From: Ischnura elegans
Lineage: Eukaryota; Arthropoda; Insecta; Odonata; Coenagrionidae
DNA: 64,000 bases
Assembly: GCF_921293095.1 (NCBI RefSeq)
Contig: NC_060254.1
Location: forward strand, 56,404,069 to 56,468,068
Direction: 5' to 3'
Positions within the stretch are counted from its first letter, which is position 1. Every line of letters starts with the position of its first letter. The notes below the pieces were generated by a model that was given only the letters and a program-made list of their open reading frames with translations, was not told the DNA's origin and did no database searches. The translations under genes were made by a program, and so were the position numbers. Positions 48,001-60,000 of this stretch are shown piece after piece.

Positions 48001-51000
48001 GAAAAAAACACTGGTAACGCAATAAGTTGACCGTGGATTCATGCTATGACAGGATTAGAGGGAGTAGTCCAGTGGCCAGAATAAGGGACAGGTTGAGCTA
48101 GGTCCCAAATCTGAGGGATGAAAATACCCAGGCAACTCACACCCAAAAAAGAGCTCAGCACAGAGAGGTTTAAAATACATATTCTCATCCTACTTGTAAC
48201 ACAGAAAAAGTTTCCCAATTGTAGGGGTAGGCAGGAAAGGGCTATTTGGTGGTTACTTAGAGGGAACTTGTAATTCATTCCCAATGATAAATATTAGGTT
48301 GGCAACTACGTTCCTGCCATATTTTTTACATTGTAACATTCCAATTTTCATGAAATGTTTTCAGCTCAATGTATGAAGTAACTCAAAAGAGGACATTTTT
48401 TTACCAGAAACTATGTTTTTTAAATAAATTTCTCTTGCTTTTCACAACATTAAATTGGAATCTTTAGTTGAGAAAATTGAGCATTTTTGACATCTCTTTC
48501 TCTTTGCTTTTAATTAAGGTTCTAAGACTACAGAAGCGTCTCGCAAAATTTGTGCTATGCATCGAGTAGATGCTATAGCTGAAAGAACCACTCAAAATTG
48601 TAATTATAAGTTCAAAAAAGGAAATTTTGACCTCACAGACGCCTTGTTCTATCCATCGAGCTGATTTTGACGAAGACAATGTAAAAAAAACCCAAGGGAA
48701 CTTAGTAGCCAACTCAATAATTCCAGTATCCATTGGGTGTTGTCATTTTTTCCCTGATTCTTCACCACCTTTGTGAGTCAGGGGGCAGCCACTCAATTCC
48801 TGCCCTCACAATTGCCTATATGTCCTGGCGAAGGCGTTGGGATGTAACTGTACTCACTCACCTTCTCTTCAATGTCGGCAAGCTGCGAGAGTGACCGTGA
48901 AAGGGACGTGTGTTCCTCACAGTTGCTCAACACAGCTGCACTGCGGGCCAATGCCCCTGTTGCAGCCGCCAGGTCCCTGCGGTGCAACACAAGTGCCTCT
49001 GTGGCTGACAACAGCTCCCGCACAGCACTCTCCAGACTTTCTATCTCTTGCACCTTCTCCTCAAACCACTGCGCAATAACAGAATAACCCAGTGATAACA
49101 CAATAATCAAGTCCCTGATATGTATGTTACTTACTCACAGTGAGTCCTGTGCGTCCTCCAACTACTATTGCACTTAGTGATGGAAATATTTTTCTTACTT
49201 ATTTTTAGTGTGATAATCCAAAATTGTGGATTTTTACAAGCAGATGAAATCTGTAGGGGTGAACCCCAATATAATGCATGCTTTTTAATTAAAAATTAAT
49301 GATCTTAAAGTTTTTAGCCTCCTTTCAAAATACTTCTCTGTGACAATTGTTCCTTCAAGTAAATATTATCCTATCCAGAGTCAAACATTTATCTATTTTC
49401 AGCAAAAGCTTTAATGAATCGCAGAGCAGCTTTGGAACATGTTGGGAATAATGGGAAACTAATTATCAATAATTAGTAACAGAAAATTCTAATTTAGGGC
49501 AAAAAGGAGAGAAACGGAATTGATTGAGAGAATGATCTTTGATGATTCAAATCTTCATCGATTCTTTAAACATGACTATACTTGAATTTTCCCAATTTTC
49601 ACTCAGCACTGGCTATTAAAAGCACTAAGGATGGGGATTATGTATAGAGCATAACAATGTACCTGTCTGGTTACTACTTTATACTACCTACAATACTCAA
49701 AAGCAACCTTCCCTCCATTACTCATTCACAAAATTGCAAGCTTTAGGTTCCTTTAACTTTGAAATTAGAGGTTTTCATTTAAGACTCACCAGGTCATTTT
49801 CTTCCATTTTATAAGTCATTTTGTTGACTGTACCCCCAACTTTGTTGAAAAGCCTTAGGACTCCAGCACCGCTTAAAGCGGATGTGTTGGTTGCCTTTGG
49901 AAGTTCCGCATCTGCATTGAAAAAGTAAAATTATGGGAAATTAACTTTAAAACAAGCAGGGCATAATTGAAACACCTATAATCTGTAAAACTCTCCCCAT
50001 TCAGCTATTTTCAAGTAAATTTTAAAAATAAAAGCAAATGCTACCAACCACTTCTATGTTCTTGTGATGTCTTTAGAGTTCTGGTTCATATGCTCGTAAA
50101 GAGTGAACTTTCCACTGAGGGAAAAAATTTCTCACAAAAGTGTAAACAACAACAAGCCCTGCAAGACACAAAGCAGAGGAGAAACAAAGAACCCTTGCCG
50201 AGCCGTGAACTGCTCAACATGAGTTCATTATGCCATCAACATACATATATGCAAAAGGGTTAAGGCGGTCAATTTTGATTAGTTATTAAATTTGTCACAG
50301 TAAATTAATACTATTGTAAAATAAGGCTGCTGCATGTATTTGTTTTGGGTGATCCTTAGTGCCCCATAAGTGAAAATTATAATGAAACTGATGTGATACT
50401 TACGATTAGGATTCTCAGATTGAGGTAAATAAAATATTTACAATGTGGCATCACAAAAGGCCAACAATTGATGTAACAAGAAGGTATGATGACCCACTTA
50501 GTGTTAAAGGAGGTGAAGAAAATCATTACTTTAACCTTTTCCATCTTGAACAATTGAGTTTGAGTAATGATGAGCTATCTAGGATAGAGAAATTTAAAAA
50601 GCTAAATTTAAAATTGAATAAATGAAATCAATCAATGAAATTTAAAAATTAAATGTTAATTTCATTGAAAAAAGGTGCAGCATGTGGACAGTAGATTCAC
50701 AACATGCCACTTTGTATGGATGCATTTCAGGTGTGCTCTCAGAGAAATACAACAGGAGCTGAAGAGTCGTGTTCTGAATGCCTCTGCTTGCAGTAGCTAC
50801 AGAGAGTGCCGAGTAATTTCTCAGAATATTATTTTCAGCTTTGTGTGCTCATACAGATGAAATAAGACCCATTATTGGCAGCACAGCAATACCAATAGTC
50901 ACATCATTCAGGCAGGTTTCAAGATTGTTGAGATTTCTATGAAATGTATGATTTCGTATATTTGCGGACAATGCCATTTTTTTTTATCAACAGAAAAAAG

Positions 51001-54000
51001 TAACTATGTACTTTTTTGTAGTCAAGGGTTTGTTGTTTTACCTTGTTGTGTGTCTCTTTTAAAAATGGTTGAGAATAAAAACTCGAAGTAGTTAGTGGAT
51101 CCCGATTTTTTCCGGACTAACTGCCGAAGCTTTTATAGTTGCACGAAGACTTCGTCCACGGGTTACCGAAATAATATTTTTTATCAAAGATGACAAAATG
51201 TTGCAGCTTTGAGAATCCAGTGTTTTTATCTGCAGTTTGAACTAATTTGCACAAATGGTAAAAATAAGACCCTTGTCTGTGGTTTGAAATTAAAGAAAAG
51301 GCTTAATAATAGTAAGCAACGGCCTCGGTAGTGGCAGGGTAAAGTCCTTGCCAGCCACACAAGACGTTGCAGGTTTGAGTCCCACCTTGGTAGGTGGCCC
51401 CTATCCAGAGCATGGCTATTCGTGTACCTTAATTGATTGTTATTTATGTTTGATTGCTGAGTTAAAAACCGCGATGTAGAAGGCCAAAGGTATTGCTATC
51501 AGTGGTACAGGAATAAATAAATGAAACTGATGATTTCCATCACAATGACCCAATTCTCTGTGGATTTTTCGCACAATTGTGCATTGCGGGTCACTCCCGT
51601 AAAAGTTATCACCGTGGCTAGTCCCGGTATACTTAAATTCGTCAAAGAGAGAACACCTATATGTGTTCAAAGTTCGGACTTTACTCTCCGGCTGTGGCGC
51701 CGTGCGCACGATTTGGACTGCTCGTCGCATAATATGCTCAGCAGTCCATACCACCTTGTCCGGTATAGTCCACAAATTTCCACAGGGAAGAATGACGCCT
51801 CGGTAGCTTAACTGGCTAAAGCACTCGGCCGGAAATCGAGGGATCCGGGTTCGAATCCCGATCAAGGCGAATGATTTTTTCTCTGTGGATTTTACGCACG
51901 ACCCAAGAAAAGCCTCAGAAAAATGCAAATGGGTAATTTAAAATAACACAGGGCACAACACGTGCTCACCTGACTCTAAGAAGTCCCGCACATCAGGGTC
52001 CACGCGCAGCACAGGATGGTTTGCGGTGCGCTGCAAGTACCGCTCCAGTGCAGCACGCCTGCGCTCCAAAAAGTCCAGGCCACCGCCGCCACCACCACCA
52101 CCACCAGAGGCAGCACCTGCAGAGCCAGTCGGGGATGTCGTCGTGCCAGGCTGCTCTGTGGGGCTCAGTGAGGAAGACATCTTGATCTTGGTCATGCCTG
52201 CGTGCAAAGGAATTTCGGATAAGTAATGACAAAATCACCAATACATAACGTCAACATGAAGGATCCAATAAAATCAACAGACTGCAAAATTGGTAGACTT
52301 AACAACAACAAAATTGGTAGACTTAATTGGTAAACGCGAACAAATTAGTAGACTGCAAAAATATAAGGTTGTGGAATAGTACTGTGTTTTTATTTCACCA
52401 TGAATGAAGGATCCAGTCAGAGAATAGGCCACTCATCACCATTTACTCATACTCTAAGTCTAGATGGTTATCAAAAGAGGCAACTATTAACATCATGTTC
52501 AACCATGACAACTTATTTCAGGTTGATTATGAATTGCTTGAAGTTCAGCCATCAAAACTATACAATTCATTTAAAATAGCACAACCTTCAATGAACAAAT
52601 TGAATCACTTATCCAGCTTCATAGATATTACATTTTATTATAGGCACTAAGCTTTCCTCGTGCACCTATTTCATGCAATTCAAAACTTACGCAATTTCAA
52701 TGAGTTTCCCGAGTGATTAGCATTTTTAATCGGCATTGGTTTGATAAGCTTAATATATAGGCACATGCCTTCACAGGAGAAGGATTTCAAAAATGTATTA
52801 AAATCAATTATTTTTCAGAATTTTTAGGTGATATCAAAGCAGCTTTTGACTAAGAAACAGAGATGCCCTTAAAGAAAACTTAAAGGGCAAAATCATACAA
52901 TTGAAAGCAATTTCAAACAGATTTTTCCCCACAGTGCCATCCATTACTGCTGTGCATGACCAAAGGTGCTTACCCACAATGCTCTTCTCAGGCGCAGGGG
53001 GTATGATGCGCCCAGACCGCAAGTACTTGGCCACCAGCTTGTCGTGCAGGCCAAGGAAGTCGGAAAAGCGACGCATCACCTCCGACTTGGGACGGCGGAA
53101 CAGCGGGATGTTGGTGCAGGTGCACACACGGTATAGCATATATGCGCTCATCCCCTCGCCAGCACGCTGCGCCACCTGCACCCGAATCTCCATCGTGTGC
53201 TCATCGTGCGCCTTGGGCGCAGGCCGTGGCACCTCCTCTTCTTCCACTTCCTCGTCGGTCCCTTTGACGTCCGGCCCACTTGACGACCAGCTCGACACCT
53301 TGGCTTCCGGCTTCGACAATGGGGGCGGCTGCTGTAACAGCAGAGTATCGCGGCAGAGAAGAACATGTTAGAGCAAAAGGACATGGTTCCAATATAAGAT
53401 AGGTGTTTGTAAGGACAGAGAATAAATTCAACTCAAAGCAACAAAATGCTACTTTAACATACTGGTTATTTGTAGGACATAATGGCTAGGGCTGTTACAA
53501 GATTCCAGGGCACAAATTCTCAGAGTTTTCCCATCAAAACACTTAATTTCTCATACTTTTTCACATTCTCTTTTTGAACATCTGAACATTTAGTAAGAGT
53601 AAGAGATAATTACATACAAAATAAAAAATATTTCCTTTTTTTAAATGAATTTTTTTATGAAAACAGAAAATTGGTGACTTTTAAAATTAATTTCAATCAA
53701 ATAAAAGTAAAAAACGAAGTAAATGGAAATCCTTTGCTCACATAATGTGCTTGCAAATACAGCACCATAAAATGGCAAGTTAACTTGATAGGAAACATCT
53801 CTAAAATAGTCCAACATATGCTGTGATCCACTTTAAATTTTTCAAACAATGGCCAGCGCATAAACAAACCCCATGGGTGTATGGGCCCCGGTCTCCCTTA
53901 CTATTTCCAACCAGTTGAGTGGTTACTCGATTTTATTTGAAAATGTGATAAGTATTTTCAATGCCAAGCCAAAGGATAAAACCAAAACAGTTGAATACAT

Positions 54001-57000
54001 GCAATATGTGAGTACATAAGCAAACCAAAGACAATAAAGCAGTCATACCTGTACTGTGTTATCTGATCTACTAGCTACATCTGCAGGAGTTGTATTGGAG
54101 CTAAATGGCTCATCACCATTGAAAGCATCCTGGAAATAAATCAAACGGGCTCCACTAATTACAAAAACTAAAAGAGTAACAGATTGAAACAGAAACATCA
54201 ATGAAATAATGTAACCAGCTAAATAAAGAAACAATCAGGAACAATTAGCAGTGCTGAGTTATTAATTGTAAAGCAAACAATAGGGTGGTTTCCTATTATT
54301 TTTTTATTACCTAAATCGAAAGATTATTACTCTGGAGTACGTATTTCACGCTTTTAGATTTTTAAATGACGATTATCTATTTTTCGCGATTAAATGAAAA
54401 GTGAAAAATTTCAAGCGCATGAAAACGCAACGCGTAAGTAGGAATGATGGGAAAAAGTCCATGCGAAGCATTTCTGGTTCCCCCTCCCGCCTTGTGAGGT
54501 GACCTTGATCGAGGCTCTGAGTGCTGATAGGACGCAGGATGCTAGCGGGTAGCTGAGTACCTTGCTGGCTGGTAGTGCTTGGCTTAAAAAAGGTTTATTA
54601 ATACCTTATCAAGCGAAGAAAACTTTCCGACCTTAGCCAGTTTTAATAGGTGATTATTAAGACATGTTTCCCTGAGCTCTGTGCCTCATGCATGCATTGG
54701 TAACCTCAGAGGATGTAAAACTCCCATCCTCTCGTGTAGAAACAAGGTCCCTATGACGTCACGTGGAGTGGAATCGCATGGGCGCCAATCTGGCCTTTTT
54801 CAAATGAGGATAAAATTTGACCCTTGCCATTTGTCAAAACCGGTATTTCAAAAACCAAATAATTTGTGTATTATGAATACACTAATGGCGGGTAACGAAT
54901 CGCAATCAATGCCTTTCGTTTTCTTTGATGAAGGAAACTACCCTATTCCATCCTATCTAAGAAACTCAAAAATTCAACAAAAAATATTTTCCTTTTACTC
55001 CTCATTGGCACAAGAAATTGAAAATTCAAATTACTCAGCTGAAGCAGGTGCAGAAAAAATCAACAAAGGTCCCAGATGTCAATTCAACAAACGACAAAGA
55101 AACCTGAGGACACCTATGCCGAGGAAAATTTTTGAATGGCCTAAAATTTTTGAAGTCACCTAATACCAAGGAACGTTTGGCAAAAAATTTTTTTGCATTA
55201 CGACCATTTTTATTTTTCACTACGTTAATGACAAAAAAGCACAACATACTTCATATATGGCACCTTAGAATTATACATTTTTAAAACGTTTATCTTCTTG
55301 AGTCATGATGGGCTAATGAAGACAATTGTTTAGGGACAAGTGGATGGCAAAAATCTAAAAGGAAGAACCTTGGAAAAATACATGGTGCAGGTAAAGAAGT
55401 ATATGTAGCAGGTGGAGAGGTAATATGTCCTTAGGAGAGAAAAGATCAAGTGATAGGAGAATTGAGTAAAGAGTTGCATCAAACCAATCCCAGGATTATT
55501 GACTCATGATGATAATGACCTCTGCTTTTATATCTATAAATGTTTGCAAGTAAAGTTTATGGAACAGTTGTGCAAAAAATCCACAGAGAAAAAATCATTC
55601 GCCTTGACCGGGATTCGAACCCAGATCCCTCGATTTCCGGCCGAGTGCTTTAGCCAGTTAAGCTACCGAGGCGTCATTCATCCCTGTGGAAATTTGTGGA
55701 CTATACCGGACAATCCTCGGCCAGAAATCGAGGGATCCGGGTTCGAATCCTGGTCAAGGCGAATGATTTTTTCTCTGTGGATTTTTTGCACAATTGTGCA
55801 TTGCGGGTGACTCCCGTAAAAGTTATCACCGTGGCTAGTCCCGGTATACTTAAATTTGTTTATGGAACAGGTTTATGGTTAAATAAATATACTGATAACT
55901 TTGTCTATTCCACAATGCCTTATTCAGTAAAACCTCAACCGGTTTCAACACTGTGTCATTGACAAAAGAAAATATTTCCTGTGATAAGAGAAAATGTTTC
56001 CTCTTCATTATAACGTGTAAATACAAATTATGTGGATAGCACAGGAAATGTTTCCTCTTGATAATGAGATGAAACCAATCAAGGTCTTACCAAATAAAGC
56101 TGTGGGGAATAGACAAAATCATTTCCCATTTATTTCGCTATCAGCTGATAAATGCCATAAAGCAATCTTTAAAAATAAATGTTTCAAATCATAGCCTCAG
56201 AGCCGAGATAACTCATATACAGTGGAACCTCGTTAAAGCGAGTACGGGCTATAGCGAGACCCCCGCTATTACGAGAGATAGCCGATGCACCGTCAATTCA
56301 TCATATAATAAGCATGTTAAAAATTTCGTTTTTACGAGGCCCTTCTGGTGTTGGCTCTCGCCATAGCGAGGGTTTCACCGCCAGAAAAACTTACATCAAG
56401 ACTCCTTAATCTCTGTAATTGCTAGCGATCTGTTAGAAATGAAGTTAATGGAGTGCTCAGTGTCAAATTTATGTGGTAAACTGTCATTCGATAAATAAGT
56501 AGTTAATTTTGGTGAAAATATTGTGGCATTAGCATTCGCAAATGCTTGATCTTCTTTTGTTCCTCGGGCGGCAGAAAGCAGTCGTCAGCATACCCGCACG
56601 TCCATGAGTTGCATGAATAGAAAGCATTTGATGGAACACACCATGGCTAAAAAACACCAAACACGTCTAAGCGAGAAAATAAAGGAGTAATATGAGGTAT
56701 ATTGGCTATTATTTGCACCACCTCCGGTAAAGCGACAATTCGCTATAGCAAGTGTTTGTTGGTGCACCGTGGGGTGTCGTTTTATCGAGGTTGCACTGTA
56801 TTTCACATTAGTTTTCACAGCACCAACCATGCATTTAATAGCCCTGTCTATAAAATGCAGAGGTTGGTAAATGATATTAAAGACCTTGGCTTCTCACAGT
56901 CAATGACCAAATATACAAATATTATTCATGAGAACTATGTGAAATCATTTACATGATAAGTTCGTACTGTTACAACTTTTATACTATTGTTATTTTTATT

Positions 57001-60000
57001 AGTATTTGACCATTTATACTGCTTGGTATTCCTTTATATATAATATTTTTTTATACTTTAAAAATTAGTCCAGTACAGGCTGTATATAAAGACTAAACTG
57101 AACCTTAATGAAAACCAGAGGCAGCTAGTTGCCCCTGAAGAATGGAAAGCACTGGCCTGACTCTCATTGTGGTACTGTGTTAACCACCCTACTCTCTCTA
57201 ACCTCCCTTGCCTATACACATTAAAAAATAAATGCTGTAGAGTAAAATGTTTTGTAATCTCAGCCTGCTATGACATTACACAATCTTATCACATCAAAAT
57301 TAAAACAAATGGGTACATTATCCAATAACCAATGTCTAATGAAACTTAATCACTACGTTTCCTTCCTACTCATTCTACAATTACAGACTTAACGGGAGGA
57401 CACATTTTACCCAGCAACAAGGAACAGTTTGGACCTTGAAATCCGCTGTCTCTTATAATCAGGATTATATATATTCAAAGAACAAAAGTATTCATGAAAC
57501 AACTCTACCGAAGATGAATTACTAATATAATTACATCCAATTAACGTGCCATGAAATCACCATACCTTAATTTATGTTTACTTGCTAGGGATGTAAGAGT
57601 GCTCGAAAATTCGAGTTGAGTTCATAGTTGGTACTCCACCCAAGCGTTTCGAGTTGCATTACAAATGTCGAGTCAAGTAATTTCGGTTACAGAGCAGTTG
57701 AGGCCAGTAAGTTCAAAACTTGCCAAACGGAAGCACTAACATGAAATTCATTTAATGACACAGTTTTTGAAGTTTTTATGTCATTCCAATGCCTTGGCCT
57801 GGGAATTCCAGCTTGCTGTAAACTCAACAGTAAACCACTAGTCATAAACGTGGGCACCAAACACCTTCTCGTCAGCCACAGCAGCCTACCATCTTCAACA
57901 GTGTATTCTGAGTAATTGGCAAGAGAAGGTATCCAATAAAATACATGGAACAGGTAATGAAGGAAGAGAAGAATTTATAATTTGGACAAGATTAGCTGTA
58001 GAGTTAAAAGGATAGCTGTATCCCCCACATCGCTGACAAGCAATGGTACAGAATACAGCTGCTATTTGAGTAGTTTTCTTTCATGGTGTTGGGCCAATAA
58101 AATCCAAAAAATTTATGCATAATTCTCAGTTCTCCAGGGAAATTTTGCAAAATTCCAGGTAAATCTTGTGTGATTATTGTGATAGATAGGAATTTTAAAA
58201 CAAAAAACAAATTCAATACTTTTAAATAATATTATTTTTATGTATTTACTAGGACAAGGAATAGGTCAGTTAGAGCACATTGTACTTTAATTTGAAATTT
58301 ATTCAATGCAAGGCAAGGAGTACCAAATTTTAAGTAGTGGGGATGAATTATTAAGTCGAATTTTTATCAGAGGAGACCCCTTCTTGACACTCTTGTTTCT
58401 TGCCTTCTCCCAATGCTTTGACCTCATAAGTAGAAGTTGATGTCACCTGGAATTCTATTCTCGTGTTTTTGAACCTTATTTGAGTCAGGAGTGCCAGATA
58501 TTTTAATTCTGTTTTCTTGTCTGACATTCCACAGCTCGATGCAGCTCTAAAAATTCTACTAAGCTACCGCCCTTAACATTTTGATGAACTCATTTTAGGC
58601 CTCAAAATGGGCATTAAACTGGTAAAATTTTACGTGAACAGAATTTGAACTAAAAGATTTTGAAATTCCCCGTTGGAGCAAAAATTCATGAATAGTTCAT
58701 ACATTATTCCATGGAATAAAAATTCACACACAGTTCCCGATTTTCCTCGTCACTGGACACCCTGTCTTTCCTACGAAAAACATGATCTCTAATACAGGAA
58801 AGTGTTTTCTTCATTTTCGTCTTTGAGAAGGACTCGAGTGCATTTACAAACCATCCCGCAAGCTGACTCCAAAAGCATGCGGCATGGGGTAATAGGACAC
58901 CAGCCATTTACAAAAGAAAAGAGGGTGTGCAATGGAGATACGTGACTCCTGAATCCCACCAAAAATTTATTTGAGTCTTCATTATTGGGGGAAAAAGAAT
59001 TCCTGCGCAAACCCCTTAGGAAAAAAATCTCTCTTTTAAGGACGATTTACAGAAAGAATTAGCAATAAAATGGTATTCAGCACTTAACAAAACATTAATT
59101 TCACAGTTCCTTCTCCATTTTTGTTTTGATAAGGCTGCAAGTATATCTATGTGTAAAATCTGAGGATTCAAACACCATGGAGTGCAATTTTTCCACACAG
59201 AAATAAATACTTGCAATTAGCCACAATAATAAAATTTATAACGACTTCAGTTTCAATGCTACTACATCATCTTCAAGATGTTTCTAGGGATTTCTAGGTT
59301 TCTATGTTATTATATCACCTTTGACCGTGAAGATGATGCAATAACATTGAAACCAACGGCATAATAATTTTATAATAGTGGAAAATTGCAAGTATTTATT
59401 TCAATATGCATATATGTGCTTTGCTCGTTGCTCTACATGCTTTGCTCATCACCATGTGCTTTGCTATATGCTTTGCAACAAGCCCACATTTGCAGAAAAA
59501 TATTATGACATACCTGACGCCATCTATCATTCATCTGCAGTACAAACAGCAAGCTATGTACTACCCTCCTGTTATTGAAATTGAATTGTTTCTTAGCCCC
59601 ATTCATGTCTTTTCCGGGGTATACTTTCAATTCTATATTACACCCACGTTATTTTTTTCCACCAGAGATGTCTTTTTCCTATGATTCACCGTTAGAGATA
59701 GCAAAACACAGAAGAAAACCGCAAGAAAAGAAAATGGCTGCGACTCCGTGAATTCCAAGTTTTCATGCTAATTTTTGCATAAATTTCACCAGGTTACGCT
59801 CCATGCATTCCATACTTAGTGGTCCCCAATGATAATATGGAATATGTTAATTTTTCTTATACACAGGCCTTTACTGTTCTTGTATATTACACCGAGGATG
59901 AAGTTTGCGATGAGAAAATATTTGGCTAAACCAGGATTTATTCCTGAATCTCCCAATTTCCAGTCAGGTATGTTTTGATTGAACAAGTACACCACCAAGC

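Noticed and set aside
48837..49087. Plus-strand open frames of 70-80 codons
   Set aside because: They are antisense to Snx1 exon 7, which has strong family homology and correct splice sites; GC-rich codons leave the opposite strand open by chance.
51440..51928. 162-codon minus-strand frame
   Set aside because: Runs through two SINE family 1 pieces; the same peptide fragments occur at 55.6 kb, so they come from the repeat.
52901..53431. Open frames of 76-156 codons on both strands around Snx1 exon 4
   Set aside because: Shadows of the real exon in other frames; no domain, and they ignore the splice sites.
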